Shown: in pieces, positions 7,470 to 13,818 of the stretch | Numbering within the stretch: position 1 is the stretch's first letter | Layout: every line of letters starts with the position of its first letter | DNA from: Pseudomonadota bacterium | Lineage (GTDB): Bacteria; Pseudomonadota; Gammaproteobacteria; Burkholderiales; Burkholderiaceae | Assembly (NCBI GenBank): GCA_029777935.1 | Contig: JAKORH010000054.1 | Location: 1 to 13,818, forward strand | DNA: 13,818 bases | Direction of reading: 5' to 3' | Made by a program: the position numbers and the translations under genes | The notes under the pieces: generated by a model | Seen by the model: only the letters and a program-made list of their open reading frames with translations | Databases searched by the model: none | What the model was told of the DNA's origin: nothing

Positions 7470-7502
7470 CGTTCGCGCCCTCACTTTCGAGCAAAGACCG
7501 AC

Positions 7503-8831
7503 ATGAAGCTCTCGATCATCGGCACCGGCTACGTCGGCCTGGTCACCGGAGCGTGTCTGGCCGACGTCGGCAACGACGTGCTGTGCGTCGACTCGGACGC
7601 GGCGAAGATCGAGCGGCTGCACGCCGGCGCGCTGCCGATCCACGAACCCGGGCTCGAAGCGATCGTCGCGCGCCGCGTGCACGATGGCCGGCTGCGCTTT
7701 TCGACCAGTTATGCCGAAGCGGTGGCGCACGCGGCGGTGGTGATGATCGCGGTCGGCACGCCGGCGAGCGAGGACGGTTCAGCGGATCTCTCGCACGTGC
7801 TGGCGTGCGCGCGCGAACTGGGGCGGCTGATCGCGCGCGACACGCTGGTGGTCGTGAAGTCGACGGTTCCGGTGGGCACCAACGATCAGGTGCGCGCCGC
7901 GATCGGCGATGCACTGCGCCAGCGCGGCGTCGCGTATCCCGTGGCCACGGCGTCCAACCCGGAGTTCCTGAAGGAGGGTTTCGCGGTCGACGACTTCATG
8001 AAGCCCGACCGCATCGTCGTGGGCGCCGACGACGTGCACTCGGCCGAAACGTTGCGCGCGTTGTACGCGCCGTTCAACCGCAACCGCGACCGCCTGATCG
8101 TGATGGACGTGCGCTCGGCCGAATTCACCAAGTACGCGGCCAACGCGATGCTGGCCGTGCGCATCTCGTTCATGAACGAGATGGCCAACCTCGCCGACCG
8201 GCTGGGTGTGGACATCGAGCAGGTGCGGCACGGCATCGGCGCCGACCCGCGCATCGGCCCGCACTTTCTCTATGCAGGTGTCGGCTACGGCGGCTCGTGC
8301 TTCCCGAAGGACATCAAGGCGCTCGCGCACACCGCGCAGGAGTGCGCCGAACCCGCGGAGCTCGTCAATGCCACGCGGCGCGTCAACGAGCGGCAGAAGC
8401 GCGTGCTGTTCGAGAAGATCCACCGTTTCTTCAACGGCCAGCTCGCGGGCAAGCGCATCGCGCTGTGGGGACTGGCGTTCAAGGCCAATACGGACGACAT
8501 GCGCGAGGCGTCCAGCCTGGCGCTGATCGAAGCGCTGACGGGCGCTGGGGCGCGCGTGATCGCCTACGACCCGGTGGCGCTCGCCAATGCGCGCGGGTTG
8601 CTGGCGGGCCACGGCTTGGTCGAGTTCGCCGACAGCGCGCGCGCCGCCTGTGACGGTGCCGACGCGCTGGCAGTCGTGACCGAATGGCTGGAGTTTCGCA
8701 GCCCCGATTTCGACTGGCTCGCCCGGGCGCTCAAGTCGCGCGCACTGTTCGACGGCCGCAACCTGTACGAGCCGGCGTTGGTGCGCGCCGCCGGGCTCAC
8801 CTACTTCGGCATCGGACGGGGCGCGCGGTGA
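7503..8831 (+). CDS. ugd: UDP-glucose 6-dehydrogenase
   Basis: A 442 aa cytoplasmic NAD-dependent enzyme that oxidises UDP-glucose twice to UDP-glucuronate. The N-terminal Rossmann motif GTGYVG is at residues 7-12. NPEFLKEGFAVDDF (152-165) follows the nucleotide-binding part. KYAANAMLA (210-218) supplies the conserved Lys210 and Asn214, and GGSCFPKD (263-270) contains the catalytic Cys266. The C-terminal UDP-binding domain includes GLAFKANTDDMREA and ends with FDGRNLYEP. Length and motifs are standard. The ATG at 7503 begins MKLSIIGTGYVG, the usual start, though the Shine-Dalgarno is weak (GAGCAAAGA region). The next gene overlaps its stop by 4 bp. It is divergent from the exopolysaccharide operon and probably provides uronic-acid precursors for it. 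Confidence 0.97.
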   Translation: MKLSIIGTGYVGLVTGACLADVGNDVLCVDSDAAKIERLHAGALPIHEPGLEAIVARRVHDGRLRFSTSYAEAVAHAAVVMIAVGTPASEDGSADLSHVLACARELGRLIARDTLVVVKSTVPVGTNDQVRAAIGDALRQRGVAYPVATASNPEFLKEGFAVDDFMKPDRIVVGADDVHSAETLRALYAPFNRNRDRLIVMDVRSAEFTKYAANAMLAVRISFMNEMANLADRLGVDIEQVRHGIGADPRIGPHFLYAGVGYGGSCFPKDIKALAHTAQECAEPAELVNATRRVNERQKRVLFEKIHRFFNGQLAGKRIALWGLAFKANTDDMREASSLALIEALTGAGARVIAYDPVALANARGLLAGHGLVEFADSARAACDGADALAVVTEWLEFRSPDFDWLARALKSRALFDGRNLYEPALVRAAGLTYFGIGRGAR

Positions 8832-9805
8832 GCCGCGCGACGCTGGTCACCGGCGCCGCCGGCTTCATCGGCTACCACGTGGCCGCCGCGCTGCTGGCAC
8901 GCGGTGAGCGCGTGGTGGGTCTGGACAACCTGAACGACTACTACGACCCGAAGCTGAAGGAGGCGCGGCTGTCGCAGCTCGCGCCGTGCAAGGCCTTCGC
9001 CTTCGAGCGGATCGAACTGGCCGACGCCGCCGCGGTGCGCGCCGTGTTCGAGCGCCACGCGATCGGTCGCGTGATCCATCTGGCGGCACAGGCCGGCGTG
9101 CGGTACTCGCTGACGCATCCGCACGCGTATGCGGAGAGCAACGTCGCCGGGTTCCTGAACCTGCTCGAAGCGGTGCGCGCGCACCCGGTCGAGCACTTCG
9201 TGTATGCCTCGAGCTCGAGCGTATACGGCGCCAACACCGCGCTGCCGTTCGCGGAGCACGACCGCGTCGACCACCCGGTCAGCCTGTATGCGGCCACGAA
9301 GCGCGCCGACGAGCTGATGGCATTCGTCTACGCGCGCACCTTCGGCATCGCGCTGACGGGCCTGCGTTTCTTCACCGTGTACGGCCCGTGGGGCCGGCCC
9401 GACATGGCGGCGATGATCTTCATCGGCCGCATCCTGGCCGGCGCGCCGATCGATGTCTTCAACCACGGCGACATGCAGCGCGATTTCACGTACATCGACG
9501 ACATCGTCGGCGGCGTGCTGCGGGTCCACGATCGTGTACCCGCCGCGGAGGCCGGCGTGCCGCACCGCCTCTACAACATCGGCAACCACCGCGCCGAGCC
9601 GCTGCTGCGCTTCATCGACGTGCTGTGCGCGGCGCTCGGCCGCACGGCGCAAATGAACCTGCTGCCGATGCAGCCGGGCGACGTGCCGGCCACCTACGCC
9701 GATATCGGCGCGATCGAACGCGACTACGGCTGGCGGCCGACCACTTCGATCGACGCGGGGCTGCCCAAGGTGGTCGCCTGGTATCGCGACTACTACCGCG
9801 TCTGA
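8828..9805 (+). CDS. NAD-dependent epimerase, UDP-glucuronate 4-epimerase type
   Basis: A 325 aa extended short-chain dehydrogenase/reductase predicted to convert UDP-GlcA to UDP-GalA. The NAD-binding TGAAGFIG is at residues 8-15. LDNLNDYYDPKLKEARL (32-48) is a signature of the LpsL/CapI glucuronate epimerase group and distinguishes it from GalE. ASSSSVYG (127-134) and the catalytic YAATK (Tyr154, Lys158) follow, then RFFTVYGPWGRPDMA (180-194) and GDMQRDFTYIDD (214-225). The GTG start at 8828 overlaps the ugd TGA (GTGA); the open frame continues 48 codons upstream inside ugd but that is shadow sequence. Coupling to ugd makes the product of one enzyme the substrate of the next. A related UDP-sugar epimerase activity is possible, and substrate choice is inferred from family motifs. 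Confidence 0.9.
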   Translation: MSRATLVTGAAGFIGYHVAAALLARGERVVGLDNLNDYYDPKLKEARLSQLAPCKAFAFERIELADAAAVRAVFERHAIGRVIHLAAQAGVRYSLTHPHAYAESNVAGFLNLLEAVRAHPVEHFVYASSSSVYGANTALPFAEHDRVDHPVSLYAATKRADELMAFVYARTFGIALTGLRFFTVYGPWGRPDMAAMIFIGRILAGAPIDVFNHGDMQRDFTYIDDIVGGVLRVHDRVPAAEAGVPHRLYNIGNHRAEPLLRFIDVLCAALGRTAQMNLLPMQPGDVPATYADIGAIERDYGWRPTTSIDAGLPKVVAWYRDYYRV

Positions 9806-9839
9806 GCCGCGCCGTTCGCGCGAGTTCGATCGCCGTTCT

Positions 9840-9855
9840 CGGGCCACGCGGCCCG
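9840..9855. terminator. GC hairpin between convergent units, weak terminator candidate
   Basis: CGGGCC-ACGC-GGCCCG forms a six-pair all-GC stem with a four-base loop in the 88 bp gap between the convergent epimerase and acyl-CoA dehydrogenase genes. The location suits a bidirectional terminator, but no T-run follows on either strand, so intrinsic termination is doubtful. Nothing else is seen in the gap. Confidence 0.3.
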
Positions 9856-9893
9856 CTCCTCGACGCAGTGCGACGACCGCGCTCGAGATCCGT

Positions 9894-11057
9894 TCACGCG
9901 CCTGGCTTCAGCAGCTCGCGCGCGATGATCAGTAGCTGAACTTCGCTCGCGCCCTCGTAGATCCGCAGCGCGCGTATGTCGCGATACAGGCGCTCGACCG
10001 GCACTCCGCTCGTCACGCCGAGCCCGCCCCAGAGCTGCACCGCGGCGTCGATCACCTGCTGCGCGCCTTCGGTGGCCGCGAGCTTGGCCATCGCGGCCTC
10101 GCGCGTGATCGTGCGGCCCTGGTCGCGCAGCCACGCCGCGCGGTAGGTCAGCAGCGCCGCGCTGTCGATCGCGAGCGTCATCTGCGCGAGCTTGGCCTGC
10201 GTGATCTGGAAGTCCGCCAGCCGCTGGTTGAACATCCTGCGCGTGGTGGCTCGACTCAAGGCTTCATCCAGCGCGCGTCGCGCGAAGCCGAGTGCGGCCG
10301 CCGCCACCGATGTGCGGAACACGTCGAGCGTGCGCATGGCGATCTTGAAGCCCTCGCCTGGAGCGCCCACCTGCCGGCTCGCGGGAACACGGCAGTTCGC
10401 GAAGCGCAGCCGCGCCAGCGGATGCGGCGCGATCAAGTCGATGCGCTCGGCGATGTCGAAGCCGGGCGTGCCAGCGTCGACGATGAACGCCGAGATGCCG
10501 CGCGCCCCCGGCGCTTCGCCGGTGCGCGCGAACACGACGTAGAAGTCGGCGATGCCGCCGTTGGAAATCCAGGTCTTTTCTCCGTCGAGCACATAGGCGT
10601 CGCCGTCGGCGCGCGCCGCGCAAGACAGTGCCGCGACATCGGAGCCGGCGTCGGGCTCCGACAGCGCGAACGCGGCGATCGCCTCGCCGCGCGCCACGCG
10701 CGGCAGGTAACTCGCCTTCTGCTCCGGCGTGCCGGCCAGGCTGATCGCGCCCGAGCCCAGACCCTGCATCGCGAACGCGAAGTCGGCCAGCCCCGAGTGG
10801 CGCGCCAGCGTTTCGCGGATCAGGCAGATGGCGCGCGTGTCGATCGCCTCGCCGCTGCCGCCGTGCTGCGTGCCGGCGACCGCGTGCTTGATCCAGCCGG
10901 CGCGGCCGAGCGCACCGACCAGCGCCCGACACTCGGCATCGATGTCGTGGCCGTGCCGCTGCGGCACGTTCTGCCCGGCCCACGCGTCGAGTGCGCGTGC
11001 CAGCGCACGATGCCGCTCTTCGAAGAACGGCCAGTCGAGGAAGCTCGCGTCGGCCAT
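9894..11057 (-). CDS. Acyl-CoA dehydrogenase family protein
   Basis: A 387 aa FAD-dependent acyl-CoA dehydrogenase of usual length. [11 protein letters not shown] (130-140) and KTWISNGG (161-168) are the flavin and substrate-loop signatures. [23 protein letters not shown] (341-363) leads into [10 protein letters not shown], where Glu368 occupies the catalytic-base position of medium-chain type enzymes. It therefore looks catalytically intact. Context with an aromatic-CoA monooxygenase/reductase, crotonase and MarR suggests it oxidises a ring-derived alicyclic or opened CoA thioester in 2-aminobenzoate or salicylate degradation, not fatty acids; that is inference. The ATG at 11057 has GAGGG 8 nt upstream, located inside a 16 bp tandem repeat after the crotonase stop. 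It is the last gene of the operon in this window. Confidence 0.93.
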   Translation of the reverse strand: MADASFLDWPFFEERHRALARALDAWAGQNVPQRHGHDIDAECRALVGALGRAGWIKHAVAGTQHGGSGEAIDTRAICLIRETLARHSGLADFAFAMQGLGSGAISLAGTPEQKASYLPRVARGEAIAAFALSEPDAGSDVAALSCAARADGDAYVLDGEKTWISNGGIADFYVVFARTGEAPGARGISAFIVDAGTPGFDIAERIDLIAPHPLARLRFANCRVPASRQVGAPGEGFKIAMRTLDVFRTSVAAAALGFARRALDEALSRATTRRMFNQRLADFQITQAKLAQMTLAIDSAALLTYRAAWLRDQGRTITREAAMAKLAATEGAQQVIDAAVQLWGGLGVTSGVPVERLYRDIRALRIYEGASEVQLLIIARELLKPGA

Positions 11058-11058
11058 C

Positions 11059-11091
11059 TCAGTTGCCCTCGAAGTCAGTTACCCTCAAACT
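11059..11091 (-). repeat. 16 bp tandem duplication at the crotonase gene end
   Basis: Two adjacent 16-mers on the minus strand, AGTTTGAGGGTAACTG and ACTTCGAGGGCAACTG, match at 13 positions. The first holds the last crotonase codons (Phe-Glu-Gly-Asn) up to the stop. The second, shifted by one frame, reads TTC GAG GGC AAC TGA, the same four residues and stop with only T-to-C third-base changes. Its GAGGG also serves as the ribosome-binding site for the acyl-CoA dehydrogenase. Confidence 0.8.
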
Positions 11092-11926
11092 TGGGCTTCT
11101 GCCGGGCGACGAACGCGTGGTACGCGCGCTTGAAATCCTCGGTCATCATGCAGATCGCCTGCGCCTGCGCTTCGGCTTCCAGCGCCTGCTCGATCGTCAT
11201 GCTCCACTCCTGGTGCAGCATGGTCTTGGTGATGCCGTTGGCGAACGTCGGCCCGGCTGCGAGTTCGCGCGCCAGCGCCTGCGCCTCCGCCAGCAGCGCC
11301 TCCGGCACCACCAAGCGGTTGAAGAAGCCCCAGCGCTCGCCCTCCTCGCCGCTCATCGCCCGCCCTGTGTAGAGCAGTTCGCTGGCGCGGCCGTGGCCGA
11401 CGAGGCGCGGCAGGATCGCGCACGCGGCCATGTCGCAGCCCGCCAGCCCGACGCGGTTGAACAGGAACGCGGTCCTGCTGCGCGCGGTGCCGAGCCGCAG
11501 GTCGCTCGCCATCGCGACGATCGCGCCGGCACCGGCGCACACACCGTCGACCGCCGCGACGATCGGCTGCGGGCACGCGCGCATGGTCCGGACCAGATCG
11601 CCGGTCATGCGCGTGAACAGCAACAGCTCCGGGGCGGCCAGTTGCACCAGCGGGCCGATGATCTCGTGCACGTCGCCGCCGGAGCAGAAGTTGTCTCCGG
11701 CGCCCGCGATCACCACCGCGTGCACGTCGTCGGCGTACTTCAGTTGGGCGAACAGGTCGCGCAGTTCGGCATACGACGCGAAAGTCAGCGGGTTCTTGCG
11801 CTCGGGGCGGTTCAGCGTGATCTTGGCCACTCCGTCGGGCGCCTCCCATCGGAAGTGCGTTGCGCGATAGCCGGCGAGCGGCTTGCGGTTGCCGGCGACG
11901 AGAGCGGGATCGATGTGCGAGGTCAC
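11075..11926 (-). CDS. Crotonase-fold (enoyl-CoA hydratase family) protein lacking the hydratase glutamates
   Basis: A 283 aa crotonase superfamily protein. The CoA-binding and oxyanion-hole sequences are present: [13 protein letters not shown] (74-86) and [19 protein letters not shown] (128-146). The two glutamates that add water in classical enoyl-CoA hydratases are replaced, with Ile136 at the rat Glu144 position and Arg158 at the Glu164 position by my motif alignment. Asp165 in LAGCDMAA is retained. It may therefore catalyse something other than simple hydration, for example ring opening or hydrolysis in the aromatic-CoA pathway; this is inference. The GTG at 11926 is supported by AAGGAG (11932-11937, 5 nt spacer) and overlaps the MarR stop (GTGA). 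The acyl-CoA dehydrogenase follows after 17 bp. Confidence 0.9.
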   Translation of the reverse strand: MTSHIDPALVAGNRKPLAGYRATHFRWEAPDGVAKITLNRPERKNPLTFASYAELRDLFAQLKYADDVHAVVIAGAGDNFCSGGDVHEIIGPLVQLAAPELLLFTRMTGDLVRTMRACPQPIVAAVDGVCAGAGAIVAMASDLRLGTARSRTAFLFNRVGLAGCDMAACAILPRLVGHGRASELLYTGRAMSGEEGERWGFFNRLVVPEALLAEAQALARELAAGPTFANGITKTMLHQEWSMTIEQALEAEAQAQAICMMTEDFKRAYHAFVARQKPKFEGN

Positions 11927-12555
11927 GGACGCTCCTTGTGTTGACGGGTCCTGGGCGCGGACTGCGATCGGTCGGCGTTCGCACCGCCCGGCTTCTGCGC
12001 CAGGTGCACGCGCAGCCGTCCCAGCATTTCGTACAGCGCGTCCCGGTGCGTGGCGTCGAAGCCCTCAAGCATCTCCGCCAGCCAGGTTTCGTGCGCGCGC
12101 GCCATGCGCAGAAAGTTCCGCCGGCCGGCCGGTGTCAGCCTGACAATGAGCGAGCGGCGATCCTTCGGGTCCGGCACCCGCTCGACCCAGCCTTCGCCGA
12201 CGAGCTGGTCGGTCAGGCCGGTCACGTTGCCGCCGGTCACCATCAGGTAGCGCGACAGCGCGCTCATGCGCAGACCCTCGGGATGGCGCTCGAGCTGCGC
12301 CAGATAGTCGAAGCGCGGCAGAGTGGTTCCGAAGCCCTGCCGCAGGCGCGCGCGGATCTCCCGTTCGATCTGGGAGTTGCACGACAGCAGCCGCAGCCAC
12401 AGCCGGACTGCACCGTGATCGGTCGGCTGCGCGCGCGCCTCCCGCCCGATGCTGGCGTCACCCAGCACGTGCACGCGCCGGAATCTGCGCGGCCCGGCTG
12501 TCTCGACCAGCGGCGCCGCGGCGGAGCGAACGTTGACCGCGCCGGCATCGGCCAT
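11923..12555 (-). CDS. MarR family transcriptional regulator
   Basis: A 210 aa winged-helix regulator. A helical dimerisation segment (about 45-75, [19 protein letters not shown]) precedes the DNA-binding part: [28 protein letters not shown] and [20 protein letters not shown] form the helix-turn-helix (about 79-126), and the wing is [16 protein letters not shown] (129-144). MarR proteins are usually 140-170 aa; the extra length is a 45-residue N-terminal extension and a basic C-terminal tail after about 187. I chose ATG at 12555 because GAGGGGG lies just upstream and the flavoenzyme stop is 1 bp away; the longer open frame runs inside that gene. Being inside the operon, it probably represses it and responds to an aromatic acid or its CoA ester, but no operator is visible here. 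Confidence 0.9.
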   Translation of the reverse strand: MADAGAVNVRSAAAPLVETAGPRRFRRVHVLGDASIGREARAQPTDHGAVRLWLRLLSCNSQIEREIRARLRQGFGTTLPRFDYLAQLERHPEGLRMSALSRYLMVTGGNVTGLTDQLVGEGWVERVPDPKDRRSLIVRLTPAGRRNFLRMARAHETWLAEMLEGFDATHRDALYEMLGRLRVHLAQKPGGANADRSQSAPRTRQHKERP

Positions 12556-12556
12556 C

Positions 12557-13818
12557 TCACCCCCTCGCGCCCAGCGCCTGCGCGGCCTTCTCGCGCGCGA
12601 AGTTGCTTTCCATCTGCCGCTTGGCCTGGCGATACTGATTCGGCCATTCGATCGCGGTGTAGCCGATCCTGGCCGCCTCGGCCAGCGTCCAGTGCGGATT
12701 CGCCAGATGCGGCCGCGCGATCGCGGCGAGATCCGCGCGCCCGGCCGCGATGATGCTGTTGGCATGATCGGCCTCGAAGATCGCGCCGACCGCGATCGTC
12801 GCGATGCCCGCCTCGTTGCGGATGCGGTCGGCGAACGGCGTCTGGTACATGCGGCCGTAGATGGGCTTCTGGTGCACGCTGACCTGTCCCGAGGAGCAGT
12901 CGATCATGTCGGCGCCGGCGGCCTTGAACGCGCGGGCGATTTCGACGGCATCGTCCGGCGTGATGCCGCCTTCGACCCAATCGTGCGCGGAGATCCGCAC
13001 CGACATCGGGAGCTGCTGCGGCCACGCTTCCCGTACGGCGCGAAACACTTCGAGCGGATAGCGCAGGCGATTCCGAAGCGAGCCGCCGTATTCGTCGCTG
13101 CGGCGGTTGGTCAGCGGCGAAATGAACGCCGACAGCAGGTAGCCGTGCGCGCAGTGCAGCTCCAGCCAGTCGAAGCCGGTTCGTGCCGCGTAGCGCGCGG
13201 CGCGCACGAAGTCGTCGCGCACGCGGTCCATGTCGGCGCGCGTCATCGGCCGCGGAATGGGACCGCCCTCGAGGTACGGGACGGCCGACGCCGAGATCAG
13301 CGGCCAGTTGCCGGACGGCAGCGGCTGGTCCGTGCCGCCGTCTTGCCATGGCACGCAGGTCGAGCCCTTCGGTCCCGCATGCCCGAGCTGGATCGCGATC
13401 CTGGCGTCCGTTTCCCGGTGCACGAAATCGACGATGCGCTTCCACGCCGTTGCCTGCGCGTCGTTCCAAAGCCCCGGGCAGCCCGGGGTGATCCGGGCGT
13501 CGGGGCCGGGGCAGGTCATCTCCGCGACCACCATGCCCGCGCCGCCCAGCGCGCGTGCGCCGAGGTGCACGAGATGGAATTCGCCCGGCACGCCGTCGAC
13601 GCACGAGTACTGCGCCATCGGCGACACGACCACGCGGTTCTTCAGAGTCACCGAGCGCGCCGTGTATGGCGTGAACATCGGCGGCACCGGCATCGATGCG
13701 TCGAGCCCGTCGCGCCGGGCGAACCAGCGTTCGAAGCCTTCCAGCCAGCCCCGGTCGCGCAGCCGCAGGTTCTCGTGACTGATGCGCTGGCTGCGCGTCA
13801 GCATCGAGTACATGAACT
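12557..13818 (-). CDS. Aromatic-CoA monooxygenase/oxidoreductase fusion, C-terminal OYE-like part (partial)
   Basis: The frame stays open to the right edge, so the 5' part of the gene is missing. The ATG at 13813 is probably internal. Counting from it, residues 45-400 form an old-yellow-enzyme/YqjM-like FMN domain: [16 protein letters not shown] (56-71), [11 protein letters not shown] (140-150), [13 protein letters not shown] with the active-site His pair, [14 protein letters not shown], and an FMN phosphate-binding region near [10 protein letters not shown]. The first 40 or so residues ([22 protein letters not shown]) do not belong to an OYE. They resemble the tail of the FAD monooxygenase half of 2-aminobenzoyl-CoA monooxygenase/reductase and salicylyl-CoA 5-hydroxylase/oxidoreductase fusions, as I recall them. 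The protein would hydroxylate and then reduce the aromatic CoA ester. MarR starts 1 bp after its stop. Confidence 0.85.
   Translation of the reverse strand, partial: FMYSMLTRSQRISHENLRLRDRGWLEGFERWFARRDGLDASMPVPPMFTPYTARSVTLKNRVVVSPMAQYSCVDGVPGEFHLVHLGARALGGAGMVVAEMTCPGPDARITPGCPGLWNDAQATAWKRIVDFVHRETDARIAIQLGHAGPKGSTCVPWQDGGTDQPLPSGNWPLISASAVPYLEGGPIPRPMTRADMDRVRDDFVRAARYAARTGFDWLELHCAHGYLLSAFISPLTNRRSDEYGGSLRNRLRYPLEVFRAVREAWPQQLPMSVRISAHDWVEGGITPDDAVEIARAFKAAGADMIDCSSGQVSVHQKPIYGRMYQTPFADRIRNEAGIATIAVGAIFEADHANSIIAAGRADLAAIARPHLANPHWTLAEAARIGYTAIEWPNQYRQAKRQMESNFAREKAAQALGARG

Larger units (their letters stand above)
7116..7502. other. Divergent intergenic region between the EPS operon and ugd
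   Basis: This 387 bp gap between two divergently read units is less GC-rich than its surroundings and should hold promoters for both. Toward ugd there is a TAGAAT -10-like box and a 20 bp palindrome (listed separately). Toward the export lipoprotein I see no convincing -35/-10 pair; the best is TTGCAC about 15 nt from TAGACT near 7170-7195, which is weak. A CCGGA-CA-TCCGG inverted repeat lies at 7308-7319 and GAATATTC at 7284-7291. No convincing sigma-54 site is visible on either strand. Confidence 0.7.

Noticed and set aside
7372..7506. A 44-codon plus-strand frame starting GTG and ending in a TGA that overlaps the ugd ATG, looking like a leader peptide.
   Set aside because: It has no convincing ribosome-binding site, uses AGA three times, and has clearly lower third-position GC than neighbouring genes. 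It would also contain the candidate promoter. Short open frames like this are common by chance in GC-rich DNA.
8801..9847. Long minus-strand open frame opposite the epimerase gene.
   Set aside because: It mirrors the real gene in the antisense frame, with no domain, start signal or plausible composition.
12556..12765. N-terminal extension of the MarR frame into the flavoenzyme gene.
   Set aside because: The extension is Arg/Ser-rich shadow sequence, and the ATG at 12555 has a strong GAGGGGG just upstream and a 1 bp intergenic gap.
12264..13604. A 446-codon minus-strand frame overlapping both the flavoenzyme and MarR genes.
   Set aside because: It is an Arg-rich out-of-frame shadow. The overlapping frames contain clear OYE and MarR motifs.

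Overview
The window is GC-rich DNA with tightly packed genes, frequent 1-4 bp overlaps (ATGA, GTGA) and GTG starts. Gene content points to a betaproteobacterium, most likely Burkholderiales or Rhodocyclales. That is inferred from the exosortase (XrtA/PEP-CTERM) polysaccharide genes and the aerobic CoA-dependent aromatic pathway genes, not from a marker gene. No tRNA, rRNA, CRISPR array or insertion sequence is visible.

Region 1 (about 113-7115, minus strand, read right to left) is an XrtA-type exopolysaccharide operon of six genes: a small outer-membrane export lipoprotein, a Wzz-like chain-length regulator, a BY-type tyrosine kinase with a tyrosine-rich tail, an outer-membrane beta-barrel protein, an ExeA-like AAA ATPase, and a non-hydrolysing UDP-GlcNAc 2-epimerase (WecB). 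Gaps are 32, 9, 40 and 8 bp and then a 4 bp overlap, so it is almost certainly one transcript. The exosortase, glycosyltransferases and deacetylase expected in such loci are not in the window and probably lie beyond the left edge. The last 112 bp on the left are a GC-rich, hairpin-forming repeat-like stretch.

Region 2 (7116-7502) is a 387 bp divergent intergenic region that should hold promoters for both directions. It contains a nearly perfect 20 bp palindrome just upstream of a TAGAAT -10-like box facing ugd.

Region 3 (7503-9805, plus strand) is a two-gene, translationally overlapping unit: UDP-glucose 6-dehydrogenase (Ugd) and a UDP-glucuronate 4-epimerase-type SDR enzyme. Together they turn UDP-Glc into UDP-GlcA and then probably UDP-GalA. 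With WecB (UDP-ManNAc) this suggests a polymer containing uronic acids and N-acetylmannosamine-type sugars.

Region 4 (9894-13818, minus strand) is unrelated catabolism: the C-terminal flavin-reductase half of a bifunctional aromatic-CoA monooxygenase/oxidoreductase (cut by the right edge), a MarR regulator, a crotonase-fold protein and an acyl-CoA dehydrogenase. Spacing is 1 bp, a 4 bp overlap and 17 bp, so it is also an operon. The set matches the aerobic 2-aminobenzoyl-CoA (anthranilate) / salicylyl-CoA route. Most points of interest are here: the crotonase lacks both hydratase glutamates, and its gene end is followed by a tandem copy that re-encodes the same last four residues and stop in another frame while supplying the ribosome-binding site for the next gene.

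I see no clearly undescribed multi-gene system. The modules belong to known families, with several local oddities worth checking.
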